From CAYYFX01 sp046330135 (GTDB lineage Bacteria > ARS69), in assembly GCA_046330135.1 (NCBI GenBank), contig JAXLTI010000004.1, positions 1,116,001 through 1,180,000 on the forward strand: 64,000 nt of DNA, in the 5' to 3' direction. This document shows positions 9,401 to 17,173 of this stretch, in pieces. How positions within the stretch are numbered: position 1 is the first letter of the stretch; every line of letters starts with the position of its first letter. The notes beneath the pieces were generated by a model that saw only the letters and a program-made list of their open reading frames with translations, was not told the DNA's origin and made no database searches. Position numbers and translations under genes: made by a program.

Positions 9401-9584
9401 GCTGGACGGTTGGAGCAAGAGCCTCGCGGAGATCAACTTCCTGCGGACGGGCTACCGCGCGAACGGACTGCTCGACGTCCACGTGGTCACGGACGACGAG
9501 GTGACGCGGAAGACCGGCTTCGCGGCGAAGATCGGCGCGATCACCGACGCGGCGCGGCCGCTGCTGCCGGACCGCAGCGCGTAG
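6411..9584 (+). CDS. PEP/pyruvate-binding domain protein with N-terminal GAF-like region and C-terminal nucleotidyltransferase
   Basis: GTG at 6411 with GGGGAG five bases upstream gives 1057 residues. Residues about 1-145 look like a helical linker plus a GAF-like sensory domain (ELECLYQAEDIL, then VICHAAVTYDG-like strands). The middle holds a PEP/pyruvate-binding domain (LIVRSSSLLEDSARAAFSGK, then GIMIQEVVG and GLGTRAVDR). Near the C-terminus, FGSTKNATAGPGSDIDLLV fits the nucleotidyltransferase pattern GS-x(n)-DxD. No phosphohistidine or PEP-utilising domain is visible. It lies 23 bases after the preceding paralogue and is surely co-expressed. The combination suggests a signalling or protein-modifying enzyme rather than central metabolism, but the target is unknown. 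Confidence 0.8.
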   Translation: MSDTSNLGTMLGALKERAKELECLYQAEDILGRTHVPIEETLLALARVIPPGWQFPEVCHAAVTYDGTFHPSPGYRNGVARLTAPIVVDGIQVGEIEVTYVEDRPVADEGPFLKEERRLLNTLAERVAMHLAHRQKGERAAPKADVPVLPAGKRQEWRVILDFLRRTDQSLLLRMTRKMVNYLCWHGVPGAPELLREFTPPPGASNGQSADNRPSVREPMVEAGALVGRTFDVAAAHLSEAEIIRRIQQWINEDNSAELAGVLEHMDSSLADITEELGKFRRTGIDESTLPESAQMQLRVALLRRFFSERIDFIHAGRDYVRVSDFADLVHRIIAPPKSRGKLGGKSSGLFVAMQIVRNSPEHAALLGGVRSPKTWYVSSDALLEFIRYNNLEDLYDRKYQDIDQVRQDYPHVIQLFKNSHFPPEIVRGLSIALDDFEDRPLIVRSSSLLEDSARAAFSGKYKSLFLANRGSKRARLEALQDAIAEVYASVFSPDPIQYRAERGLLDVHEEMGIMIQEVVGRRVGRYFLPSFSGVAFSNNDFRWSPRIRRSDGLVRLVPGLGTRAVDRVSDDYPVLLAPAQPGLRVNTTPDEVVRYSPAKVDVIDVETGGFTTTGFADLLRSNGREYPGVRRLVSRFEDGRLIRPIGLGASFDAGTWVVTFDGLVAETPFVQQIRGLLELLQGKLGTPVDIEFASDGEHLYLLQCRPQGYSFSESPAPIPRNLPQADILFTASRYVANGAALNLTHVVYVDPDAYATISDQNTMLRVGRAIGRLNDTLPKRQFVLLGPGRWGSRGDIRLGVSVTYSDISNTAVLAEIARRKAGYLPDLSFGTHFFQDLVESGIRYLPLYPDDPGNIFDALFLTRASNILSELLPEFADLSEIVHVIDVPEATGGKVLSILMNGELDEAVGIFTDRTAVGRRREEYTRIPDAAHEEHWRWREFMVERIAADMDRDRFGVRQLYVFGSTKNATAGPGSDIDLLVHFHGEEAQRKDLETWLDGWSKSLAEINFLRTGYRANGLLDVHVVTDDEVTRKTGFAAKIGAITDAARPLLPDRSA

Positions 9585-9641
9585 GGACTTGCCCCGGCCC
9601 TCTCGCTCGACCCTGGGTGTTCGCGCAAGGGGCGTTCGCCC

Positions 9642-9794
9642 GCCCGCCGAGCTCGACCCTTCCTCCGCTGCGGACGGCGCGGCCGGGGCATCCGTGCCCC
9701 GGCCTAGGCCTCGGCACTCGGCAGGCGCTCGGCCATCCGAAGGCCTTCCGCGGCTCGTGACGCCGCCTCGGAGGAAGGGTCGAGCTCGGCGGGC
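9642..9794. repeat. Perfect 26-bp inverted repeat with an internal 10-bp hairpin
   Basis: The arms 9642-9667 and 9769-9794 are exact reverse complements (outer part GCCCGCCGAGCTCGACCC). Between them, 9681-9690 and 9695-9704 form another perfect 10-bp stem closed by the tetraloop TCCG. Such a structure could act as a strong transcriptional barrier, a REP/BIME-like element or a structured RNA. Confidence 0.85.
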
Positions 9795-9930
9795 TTGCCT
9801 CGCTTCGCCAACGCGCGGCACGCCGGGCGTGCGCGCAGACACGCCGCGGCGCCGCTTCGTCGACGCGCCGGGCGAGCCGAACCTGTCGTGCGATCTCCGA
9901 CCGACGCCGACGCCGCGCGACCTGGGCATA

Positions 9931-10035
9931 CGATCTGGCTTCCCGAACGGCTTCTCCGCAGCGGCGTCTCATGGGAGCCACGGATGGCGGAGGGCTCCCG
10001 TCCGATGAGGAGAAGCCGTTCGGGAAGCCAGATCG
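9931..10035. repeat. Perfect 27-bp inverted repeat with an internal 7-bp hairpin, plus diverged copies
   Basis: The arms 9931-9957 and 10009-10035 are exact reverse complements (core CTTCCCGAACGGCTTCTCC). Inside, GGGAGCC at 9973-9979 pairs with GGCTCCC at 9993-9999. A diverged direct copy of the right arm follows at about 10060-10092 (GGTCGGGAAGTCAGATCGG) and a weaker one near 10107-10130. Repetition of the arm suggests a REP-like family dispersed in the genome. Confidence 0.85.
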
Positions 10036-10132
10036 GCGCGAACCGCCCAAGCGTGCAGCGAACCGGTCGGGAAGTCAGATCGGGGCGAACACCCCACGCG
10101 TTCTGCGGAGAAGCCGGCGGGTTTGTCTGGCG

Positions 10133-10984
10133 TCAAAGTAACTGACGGACCGCGGCGTCGGGCGCGTCCAGATCGATGCGGACGAGCGCCAGCTCCGGGC
10201 CGTCGTGGGCGGCGCCGAGGAGGAGGGTGCGGCCGATGCGGTCGCGCCACTCGCCGGTCAGCCGCGCCGACTCGTGGATGTGGCCGTGCAGCGTGACGAG
10301 CGGCTGCCGCTCCTCGATGAACGTGCGCATGGCGATGCTGCCGACGTGCACGTCGAGGGGGGCGTGGTCGACCATCTTGCCATCCAGAGCGGCGCGGTCG
10401 AGGTGCGTGGCGTAAGGCGGTGCGTGGAAGAGGAACACCGCGCGCGCGAGGTCCGCCTCCCCGGCGAGCCGCAGGAGGTCCTCGGCGATCGTCGCGTAGC
10501 GCGCCTCGTTCGGATCCACGGGAACTGATCGCCAGCCCTCTTCCGGCGAAACGCTCCCCGGATCGACGAAGCGCGAGAGGTCGTAGCGCTCCCAGTCCTT
10601 GAGGAGGAAGGGCGTGGGCGGGACGTAGGAGTATCCGTACAACACGTACGGGTCCAGCTCGACGCGTCGCTCGTGCGCGTACACGAGGAGCCCCTGCGCC
10701 GCCACGTCCAGGAACGAGGGCTCTTCGAAACGCCCGTCGTCGTTGCCGAGGATCGTGCAGATCTTCGGGAACCGCGGTCCGAGGGAGCGGCGCAGCTCCT
10801 CCAGGTGGGGCGCGAGGAAGTCGAAGACGAAGTCGCGGTGGGCGGGGTCGGCGGCCATCGTGGAGAGGAGCCCCGACGGCAGCAGGTCACCGCCCAGGAA
10901 GACCGCGCGTGGCGGACTCTCGGCGATCGCCCGGAAGAGCTTCTCCCAGCGGTCGACGTGGCCGTGCAGGTCGGTCGCGAACAT
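10133..10984 (-). CDS. Calcineurin-like metallophosphoesterase
   Basis: This 283-residue protein has the ordered metal-binding motifs of the superfamily: DLHGH at the N-terminus, GGDLLPSG, GNDDG (the GNH[DE] position carries Asp), FHAPPY, and GHIHESARL near the end. It should be a cytoplasmic phosphoesterase; the substrate (nucleotide, protein or other phosphoester) cannot be told. The ATG at 10984 sits directly before DLHGH, as in many relatives; an upstream extension remains open but looks non-coding. It stands alone, converging on the PEP-binding operon and divergent from purD, with palindrome-rich spacers on both sides. Confidence 0.85.
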   Translation of the reverse strand: MFATDLHGHVDRWEKLFRAIAESPPRAVFLGGDLLPSGLLSTMAADPAHRDFVFDFLAPHLEELRRSLGPRFPKICTILGNDDGRFEEPSFLDVAAQGLLVYAHERRVELDPYVLYGYSYVPPTPFLLKDWERYDLSRFVDPGSVSPEEGWRSVPVDPNEARYATIAEDLLRLAGEADLARAVFLFHAPPYATHLDRAALDGKMVDHAPLDVHVGSIAMRTFIEERQPLVTLHGHIHESARLTGEWRDRIGRTLLLGAAHDGPELALVRIDLDAPDAAVRQLL

Positions 10985-11052
10985 GCAGGGGAACACGAGA
11001 CCCGCCCTGCCGCGGGAAGGAAGACCTGCTCCCGCGGCCCGCGGCAAGCTAT

Positions 11053-11174
11053 CCGATCCGCCGGAGCGCGCCAACGGGCGCCGTCCGCACGGGGGTCGCT
11101 TCGCCCCCGAGGGGATACGCCCCGCCCCCGCTCGCCGCGCACCCCTCGGGGCTCGACGTGGCGCGGCGGATCGG
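11053..11174. repeat. Nested inverted repeats upstream of purD
   Basis: Outer arms 11053-11063 and 11164-11174 (CCGATCCGCCG and its exact complement) enclose a second perfect pair, 11105-11114 and 11142-11151 (CCCCGAGGGG and its complement). The architecture resembles the larger palindromes on the other side of the phosphoesterase. It lies in the divergent promoter region of that gene and purD. Confidence 0.6.
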
Positions 11175-11237
11175 TCACCTTGGTGGGCTGGGTGCCGGCC
11201 TTTCACCCCCGTCCGGCGCCGCTCTCGGGGGTAGTCC

Positions 11238-12521
11238 TTGAACGTCCTCGTCCTCGGCTCGGGCGGGCGGGAGCACGCGCTCGCCTGGTCCATCGCGAAG
11301 AGCCCCGCGCTCTCCCGGCTGTTCGTGGCGCCTGGGAATGCCGGGACCGGACGGATCGCGCAGAACGTGCCGCTCGACCCCGCGGACGTGAAGCAGGTGG
11401 CCACGTTCGTCCGCCGCGAAGGGATCGACCTCGTGGTGGTGGGCCCGGAAGGGCCGCTGGTCGCCGGCGTGGCTGACGCGGTGCGCGCCGAAGGATGCGC
11501 CTGCTTCGGGCCCGGCGCCGAGGGGGCGCGTCTGGAGGGAAGCAAGGCGCACGCGAAGTCGATGATGGAATCGGAGGGCATCCCCACCGCGCGCGCCGCC
11601 GTGGTGCGCAGCGTGACCGAAGCCGCGAAGGCGCTCGCCTGGCTCGGCGACCGGGTCGCCGTGAAAGCCGACGGTCTGGCGGCCGGCAAGGGCGTCGTGA
11701 TGGCCGAAGATCGCGCGGCCGCGATCGAGGCGGTGCGGGCCGCCGTGGAGACGCGCGCCTTCGGAGACGCCGGCGCGTCGGTGGTGCTCGAGGAGTGGCT
11801 GGAGGGGGAGGAGGCCTCCCTGATGGCGCTCGTGGACGGCGAGGAGGTGCGGCCTCTCGTGCCCAGCCAGGACCACAAGCGCGCCTTCGACGGCGACACG
11901 GGGCCGAACACGGGCGGCATGGGCGCCTACGCGCCGTTCGGCCGCCTCACAGGCGCAACGCTCGAGAAGGCGGTGGACGGCTGCGTGCGCCCGATCGCGC
12001 AGGCGCTCGCGCGTCACGGCGTGGGCTTCCGGGGCGTGCTCTACGCGGGGCTGATGATCGGTCCCGAGGGCCCGAAGGTCCTCGAGTACAACGTCCGTTT
12101 CGGCGATCCGGAGACCGAGGCGGTGCTACCGCTCCTCGAGGACGACGCGCTCGAGGTGCTGGCCGCCACGGCGCGGGGCGAGCTCGGTTCCTCGCCGACG
12201 CTGAAGACCTCGCGGGGGGCCGCTCTCACGGTGGTGGCGGCGTCCCGCGGGTACCCTGCGGCGCCCGAGAAGGGACGCATCATCGAAGGCCTCGAGCCGC
12301 CCGACGACCGGGGTGACGCGATCATCTTCCACGCCGGCACGGCCCTCTCGGGGAAAGGCGTCGTCACGGCGGGGGGCCGCGTCCTCTCCGTCACCGGCCG
12401 CGGCGCCACGCTCGCCGAGGCGCGCGAGGCGGCGTACCGTACCCTCGGAACCGTTCGCTTCGACGGGATGTTCTTCCGACGAGACATCGGCGCGCGTGCG
12501 TCGAGCTTCCAGGAGGCATGA
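11238..12521 (+). CDS. purD: Phosphoribosylamine-glycine ligase
   Basis: GARS, 427 residues, joins 5-phosphoribosylamine and glycine with ATP in the second step of purine synthesis. It begins MNVLVLGSGGREHALAW, the diagnostic N-terminal motif, and continues with the ATP-grasp core (VVKADGLAAGKGV-like, then HKRAFDGDTGPNTGGMGAY and LEYNVRFGDPETE). The start is TTG at 11238. Its ATGA overlap with purE shows translational coupling. It is the first gene of a plus-strand run extending to the ZIP transporter gene. Confidence 0.97.
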   Translation: MNVLVLGSGGREHALAWSIAKSPALSRLFVAPGNAGTGRIAQNVPLDPADVKQVATFVRREGIDLVVVGPEGPLVAGVADAVRAEGCACFGPGAEGARLEGSKAHAKSMMESEGIPTARAAVVRSVTEAAKALAWLGDRVAVKADGLAAGKGVVMAEDRAAAIEAVRAAVETRAFGDAGASVVLEEWLEGEEASLMALVDGEEVRPLVPSQDHKRAFDGDTGPNTGGMGAYAPFGRLTGATLEKAVDGCVRPIAQALARHGVGFRGVLYAGLMIGPEGPKVLEYNVRFGDPETEAVLPLLEDDALEVLAATARGELGSSPTLKTSRGAALTVVAASRGYPAAPEKGRIIEGLEPPDDRGDAIIFHAGTALSGKGVVTAGGRVLSVTGRGATLAEAREAAYRTLGTVRFDGMFFRRDIGARASSFQEA

Positions 12522-12982
12522 TGGACCCGAAGGTGTTGATTCTCGTGGGCAGCGAGAGCGACCGCCCGCCGATGCAGGGCTGCCTCGAGTATCTCGATCG
12601 TTTCGGCATCCCCTACGAGTTCCTGGTCTCGTCCGCGCATCGCTCGCCGGACAAGACGAGGAAGCTGGCGGTCGAGGCGCGCGGACGCGGCGTCCGCGTG
12701 CTCATCTGCGCCGCGGGCATGGCGGCGGCGCTCCCGGGCGTCGTGGCCGCGCACACCACCCTGCCCGTCATCGGCGTTCCGCTGGACGGCTCGTCGCTCT
12801 CGGGTGTGGACAGCCTGCACGCCATCGTCCAGATGCCCCCGGGAGTTCCCGTCGCGACGATGGCCATCGGCGCGGCCGGCGCGAAGAACGCGGCGATCTT
12901 CGCCGCGCAGATGCTCGCGCTTTCCGATCCGGAGATCGCGGCGAAGCTCGAAGCGTTCAAGATCGAGCTGGCGAGCCGCTGA
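12518..12982 (+). CDS. purE: N5-carboxyaminoimidazole ribonucleotide mutase
   Basis: This 154-residue protein moves the carboxyl group in AIR/CAIR metabolism of purine synthesis. It has the expected GSESDRPPM, SSAHRSP and AAGMAAALPGV motifs in order. Two in-frame ATG codons (12518 and 12521) overlap the purD stop. No purK partner is present in the window, so whether it uses N5-CAIR or CO2 directly cannot be settled here. Confidence 0.96.
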   Translation: MMDPKVLILVGSESDRPPMQGCLEYLDRFGIPYEFLVSSAHRSPDKTRKLAVEARGRGVRVLICAAGMAAALPGVVAAHTTLPVIGVPLDGSSLSGVDSLHAIVQMPPGVPVATMAIGAAGAKNAAIFAAQMLALSDPEIAAKLEAFKIELASR

Positions 12983-12995
12983 GGAGCTGGGACCG

Positions 12996-13628
12996 TTGCC
13001 GAAGATCCTACGCGTCGATCATGCGCAGCCCGACTCGGGCCTTGCCGTGCAGGTGGCGAACGTCCTGAAGGGCGGCGGCGTCATCGCCATGCGCACCGAC
13101 ACCGTGTACGGCCTCCTCGCGAGCGTGAATCGGCCCGACGCGCTGAAGAAGCTCGTGGCGCTGAAGGTCCGACCCGTGGGGAAGCCCTTCGTATTGCTTT
13201 GCGCGGACTGGATCGGCGTGCGGGCGGTGACCTCGCATCTCCCGCCGGTCGCGCGCACGCTCGGCACGCGCTACTGGCCCGGCCCGTTGACCCTCGTATT
13301 GCCCGCGGACGACAATCTCCCCGAGGAGGTCACCGCCGCGGGGAAGACGGTTGCGGTGCGCATGCCCGGCGATCCGCTGGTGCGCGAGATCCTCCGCGAG
13401 ATGCGCGCGGCGCTGGCGGCGCCGAGCGCGAACCTGCCGGGCCAGTCGCCGGCTCCCGACGTGGACGCGGTCGTGCGGCTGTTCGGCGCGGGCATCGACC
13501 TCGCGCTCGACGGCGGCGCGGCTCCCGCGCGGGCGCCGTCGACGATCGTGAATTGCTGCGGATCGACCGGCGAGATCCTGCGCGTGGGGCCGATCGTTCC
13601 CACGCCCGAGGAGCTTGCCGCTCACTGA
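12996..13628 (+). CDS. Sua5/YciO/YrdC-family L-threonylcarbamoyladenylate synthase
   Basis: About 210 residues. The fold-specific sequence RTDTVYGLLA, KVRPVGKPFVLLC and RYWPGPLTLVLPA matches YrdC enzymes, which make threonylcarbamoyl-AMP from threonine, bicarbonate and ATP for t6A modification of tRNA; APSANLPGQ is the conserved later motif. The start is TTG at 12996 with GAGGAG nine bases upstream; the frame is open further upstream but overlaps purE. It lacks the C-terminal Sua5 domain, so it is TsaC-like. It overlaps no neighbour and lies 7 bases before the phosphatase gene. Confidence 0.93.
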   Translation: MPKILRVDHAQPDSGLAVQVANVLKGGGVIAMRTDTVYGLLASVNRPDALKKLVALKVRPVGKPFVLLCADWIGVRAVTSHLPPVARTLGTRYWPGPLTLVLPADDNLPEEVTAAGKTVAVRMPGDPLVREILREMRAALAAPSANLPGQSPAPDVDAVVRLFGAGIDLALDGGAAPARAPSTIVNCCGSTGEILRVGPIVPTPEELAAH

Positions 13629-13635
13629 GGGATCG

Positions 13636-14124
13636 ATGCCGTTTCGCGTCCTCTTCGTTTGCTCGGGCAACACGTGCCGCAGCCCTCTCGCCGAGGGCAT
13701 CGCGCGGCGCGTTCTCGCCGCGCACGCCAACGGCACGTTCGCCGTGGAGTCCGCGGGGACGTTCGCGGAGACGGGCGGCGTGGCCTCTTCCGGCTCGCTC
13801 GAGGTGGCGCGCGAGAACGGGCTGGACCTGGAAGCGTTCCAGAGCCGCCAGCTCACCGAGGCGCTCCTGGACGCCGCGGACCTCGTGCTCGTGATGGAGC
13901 CGGCGCACCGCTCCGTGGTCCTCGGCGTGCGGCCCACGGCGGACACGAAGACGCTTCTCCTGGGCGAGCTGTCCGGCAAACAAGGCCGCGACGCTTCCGT
14001 GCCCGACCCCTTCGGCGGTCCGATCGAGTCGTACCGCCGCACGTTCCAGCGTTTGGATACCCTGATTCGCGAAGGCCTGCCTCGTCTCTTCGAGATGGCC
14101 GAGCGCAAGGCGGAGGAAGCCTGA
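13636..14124 (+). CDS. Low-molecular-weight protein tyrosine phosphatase family protein
   Basis: This 162-residue protein has the N-terminal P-loop VCSGNTCRSPLAEG (C-x5-R-S/T) and a C-terminal DPFGG segment supplying the general acid Asp. These proteins dephosphorylate tyrosine or arginine residues; related arsenate reductases share the loop. The neighbourhood YrdC - phosphatase - glyA is seen in many bacteria, often with rpiB between the last two; rpiB is missing here. ATG at 13636 is preferred over the overlapping TTG at 13615 because it starts directly at the P-loop strand and follows GAGGGA. Confidence 0.9.
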   Translation: MPFRVLFVCSGNTCRSPLAEGIARRVLAAHANGTFAVESAGTFAETGGVASSGSLEVARENGLDLEAFQSRQLTEALLDAADLVLVMEPAHRSVVLGVRPTADTKTLLLGELSGKQGRDASVPDPFGGPIESYRRTFQRLDTLIREGLPRLFEMAERKAEEA

Positions 14125-14134
14125 GGAGTCCACG

Positions 14135-15415
14135 ATGGGCAAGTACGACGATCTGAAGCGGACCGATGCGGCCGTCTTCGAAGTGGTGCAGGGAGAGATC
14201 CGGCGGCAGAACGACGGCCTGGAGCTGATCGCGTCCGAGAACTTCGTGAGCCGGGCGGTGTTGGAGGCGATGGGATCGCCGCTCACGAACAAGTACGCGG
14301 AGGGGTATCCGGGCAAGCGCTACTACGGCGGCTGCGAGGAAGTGGACAAGGCGGAGGACCTGGCGCGAGACCGCGCGAAGCAGCTGTTCGGGGCGGATCA
14401 CGCGAACGTCCAGCCGCACTCCGGCTCCACCGCGAACATGACCGCGTTCTTCGCCGTGCTGAACCCGGGCGACACGCTCCTCGGCCTCTCGCTCGCGCAC
14501 GGCGGCCACCTCACGCACGGACATCCGGTGAACTTCTCCGGGCGCTTCTTCAAGATCGTGCCGTACGAGGTGGATCCGAAGACCGAGCGCATCGACCTCG
14601 ACAAGGTGCGCGCGCTCGCGAAGGAGCATCATCCGAAGCTCATCGTGGCGGGCGCGTCCGCGTATCCGCGCCTGTGGGACTTCGCCACGTTCCGCGAGAT
14701 CGCCGACGAGGTGGGCGCGGTGTTCGTGGTGGACATGGCGCACTTCGCGGGGCTCGTGGCGGGCGGCGTCCACCCGTCGCCCCTCCCGTACGCGGACATC
14801 GTGACCAGCACCGCGCACAAGACGCTGCGCGGGCCGCGCTCCGGCTTCATCGTCTGCAAGGAGCCGTGGGCGCAGCCGATCGACAAGACGAATTTCCCCG
14901 GCATGCAGGGCGGGCCGCTGATGCACATGATCGCGGCGAAGGCCGTGTGCTTCCACGAGGCGCTGCAGCCTTCGTTCAAGGACTACTCTCGAAAGGTGGT
15001 CGAGAACGCGAAAGCGCTGGCGGACGGGCTCGTGGCCGAGGGCTTCCGGCTGGTCTCGGGCGGCACGGACAACCACCTCATGCTCGTGGACATGACGCCG
15101 AAGGGGATCTCCGGGAAGAAAGCCGAGCGGCTGCTCGGCGAGGTCGGGATCACGGTGAACAAGAACGCCATCCCGTTCGATCCCAAGCCGCCGGCGATGA
15201 CCAGCGGCGTGCGCATCGGCACGCCGGCGTTGACCACGCGCGGCATGGGCGTGGACGCGATGCAGCGCGTGGCGAAGCTCATCGGCGCGGCTCTCGCGAA
15301 CCAGAGCGAGGACGAAACGGTGAAGGCGAGGATCAAGGGGGACGTCGAGGACTTGGCGCGCGAGTACCCGCTCTATCCCGATCTCGTGGACGCTCCGGCC
15401 GCGGTGCGGGCGTAG
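14135..15415 (+). CDS. glyA: Serine hydroxymethyltransferase
   Basis: This 426-residue PLP enzyme interconverts serine and glycine with tetrahydrofolate, feeding one-carbon units to purine synthesis. It shows LELIASENFVS near the N-terminus, YAEGYPGKRYYGGCE, the PLP-lysine motif TSTAHKTLRGPR and the late GTPALTTRGM segment. The ATG follows GAGGAG. Glycine and formyl units produced here are substrates for the purine enzymes encoded upstream in the same run. Confidence 0.97.
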   Translation: MGKYDDLKRTDAAVFEVVQGEIRRQNDGLELIASENFVSRAVLEAMGSPLTNKYAEGYPGKRYYGGCEEVDKAEDLARDRAKQLFGADHANVQPHSGSTANMTAFFAVLNPGDTLLGLSLAHGGHLTHGHPVNFSGRFFKIVPYEVDPKTERIDLDKVRALAKEHHPKLIVAGASAYPRLWDFATFREIADEVGAVFVVDMAHFAGLVAGGVHPSPLPYADIVTSTAHKTLRGPRSGFIVCKEPWAQPIDKTNFPGMQGGPLMHMIAAKAVCFHEALQPSFKDYSRKVVENAKALADGLVAEGFRLVSGGTDNHLMLVDMTPKGISGKKAERLLGEVGITVNKNAIPFDPKPPAMTSGVRIGTPALTTRGMGVDAMQRVAKLIGAALANQSEDETVKARIKGDVEDLAREYPLYPDLVDAPAAVRA

Positions 15416-15419
15416 GAGG

Positions 15420-16217
15420 GTGGCGGCCGGCTGGCTGACGCAGTACCGCTTCGTCGTCGACGCGTTCGTGGCGGGGATCTTCGCGAGCGTCGCCTGCGGC
15501 CTCGGCGCGCTCCCGCTCCTCGTGCGTCGCCTCCAGCTCGAGAAGAAGGTGGGGCTCGGCTACGCGTTCGCGGGCGGGCTCATGTTCTCGGCCTCCGTTT
15601 ACAATCTGCTGCTGCCCGCCTTCACGCTGGGCATGAGCGGACAGAAGCTCGTGCCCGTGCTGAAGGTCCTGCTCGGGATGGCGGCGGGCGCCGGGCTCAT
15701 CCGCTGGGTCGAGACGAACCTCACGCCCGAGCGCCTCGATCACGCCGCGCTGCGCTCGTTCGGGAGCCGCACCGGCGCGCTCGTCTTCCTCGCGATGACG
15801 TTCCACTCGATTCCCGAAGGAGTGGCGGTGGGCGTGGGCTACGGAGCGCAGACGCACCTGCCGGCGGCGCAGAGCTTCGGGCGCTACATCGCGCTCGCGA
15901 TCGCGTTCCACAACATCCCCGAAGGTCTCGCCGTGGCGCTCCCGCTGCGCTTGAAGGGCGCGTCCATCCTCCGCTGCTTCCTCCTCGCCACCGTGACGAG
16001 TCTCCCGCAACCGGTCGCGGCGGTGCCGGCGAGCCTCCTCGTGTGGCTCTTCGAGCCGTTGATGCTGCCGCTCCTCGGCTTCGCGGCCGGCGCGATGATG
16101 TACCTCGTGCTCGTGGAGCTGGTGCCGGAAGCGCTCGAGCACCACGGACGCAGCGAGACCGCGTGGTTCTTCCTCGGCGGCTTCGGGCTGATGGCGCTCG
16201 TGCAAGTGGGGCTCTGA
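15420..16217 (+). CDS. ZIP-family divalent metal transporter
   Basis: A 265-residue polytopic inner-membrane protein with about eight hydrophobic segments. Helices 4 and 5 carry the metal-binding signatures FHSIPEGVAVGVG and FHNIPEGLAVALP, as in ZupT-type importers of zinc and other divalent ions. The GTG at 15420 directly abuts an AGGAGG at 15414-15419, an unusually short spacing, so the true start may be slightly downstream. It is the last gene of the purD run and converges with the gene on the other strand. Confidence 0.9.
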   Translation: MAAGWLTQYRFVVDAFVAGIFASVACGLGALPLLVRRLQLEKKVGLGYAFAGGLMFSASVYNLLLPAFTLGMSGQKLVPVLKVLLGMAAGAGLIRWVETNLTPERLDHAALRSFGSRTGALVFLAMTFHSIPEGVAVGVGYGAQTHLPAAQSFGRYIALAIAFHNIPEGLAVALPLRLKGASILRCFLLATVTSLPQPVAAVPASLLVWLFEPLMLPLLGFAAGAMMYLVLVELVPEALEHHGRSETAWFFLGGFGLMALVQVGL

Positions 16218-16259
16218 GGCGCGATCGAAGCCGCGGGCGCTCCTGCGCTCCCGGGCGCG

Positions 16260-16943
16260 TCAGCTCGAGGGCGCGCGGCTCCGGCGCGACGAGGCGCGGC
16301 CGAGCCAACCCGCCGCGATCGAGACCACGAGAATGGACATGCCCGCGGCGACCGCTTGGCGCCGCACGTCGGGCGGGGCCGGCGCGACCGTCATTCCCCC
16401 GACCGTGAGCGCCCCGACCGCCAGGACGAGGGCGCCCAGCCCCACGGCGCGACTTCGCGGGAGATGCGCTCCGGAGAGGAACAGCACGAGCCCGAGCAGC
16501 GTGATCACGATCTCCAGCGGCAACGCCAGGGCGGGGTGGTTCCAGAGACCGAGGCCCACCTTCGTGGACGCGTCGCCGAGGAGCGGAAGCTCCGGGACGT
16601 GGACGAGCGCGTCGAGGAACCAGTGCGAGAGCACCGCGGCCGCCACGGCGAGGGCAGCGCGGGCCCGGTCGCCCGCCCAAGAGCGCGTGGCCGCCCACGT
16701 GATCGCGCCCGCCAGCGCGGACCACACCAGGCTCGTCGCGAGCCCGTGCGAGTACGGAAACGTGAAGAGCAAGTAGTGCCGGTCGACGAAGTCCGCGGGA
16801 ACGACGGCCTTCTCCACCCCCCCGTAGACGAGAGCCCAGAGGAGGACGTCGAGGAGCAACGCGGCGAGGACCAGGACGCCCACGTTGAGCCGACGGGCTG
16901 TGCGACCGAGCGCGAGCCCGGCACCGACATGTCCGGCGAACAT
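16260..16943 (-). CDS. Membrane-bound YdjM-like (LexA-binding/metal-dependent hydrolase) protein
   Basis: This 227-residue protein has about six to seven membrane helices. GHVGAGLALGR at the start, SHGLATSLVW and LSHWFLDALVH place conserved histidines and an aspartate as in the DUF457/YdjM family, sometimes called membrane-bound metal-dependent hydrolases. No enzyme activity is established for most of the family. It stands alone and converges with the ZIP gene. Confidence 0.7.
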   Translation of the reverse strand: MFAGHVGAGLALGRTARRLNVGVLVLAALLLDVLLWALVYGGVEKAVVPADFVDRHYLLFTFPYSHGLATSLVWSALAGAITWAATRSWAGDRARAALAVAAAVLSHWFLDALVHVPELPLLGDASTKVGLGLWNHPALALPLEIVITLLGLVLFLSGAHLPRSRAVGLGALVLAVGALTVGGMTVAPAPPDVRRQAVAAGMSILVVSIAAGWLGRASSRRSRAPSS

Positions 16944-17173
16944 GGGGGCGGAGTGTACACGGAGGAGGCGTTCTTCTCATCGCCGAAGCGCCGGTCGGCG
17001 ACGTCGACGGCGTCCCAGGACGCGGTCGACCCCGCGAGACCGTCCGAGGATGATGCCCGCGCCGCGAAGTTGTCCGAGGACAGCGCCGTGTCCGCCCTGG
17101 GCCCATGCCGCCCACGGCGGTAGCTTCCCCGTGGGAGCGCTCCTCCCGCCCCCGCGCGCAGGAGGTGGAACCC

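Larger units (their letters stand above)
9585..10132. other. Intergenic region rich in nested inverted repeats
   Basis: No credible gene is present in these 548 bases; the open frames run straight through palindromes and lack ribosome binding sites. The region holds two long perfect inverted repeats, each with a further perfect hairpin between its arms, and diverged repeats of the second arm towards the right end. It separates the PEP-binding operon from a convergent phosphoesterase gene. Confidence 0.8.

Noticed and set aside
9589..10145. Two plus-strand open frames in the spacer after the PEP-binding operon
   Set aside because: They run through long perfect palindromes, which would force repetitive protein sequence, and lack domains and ribosome binding sites.
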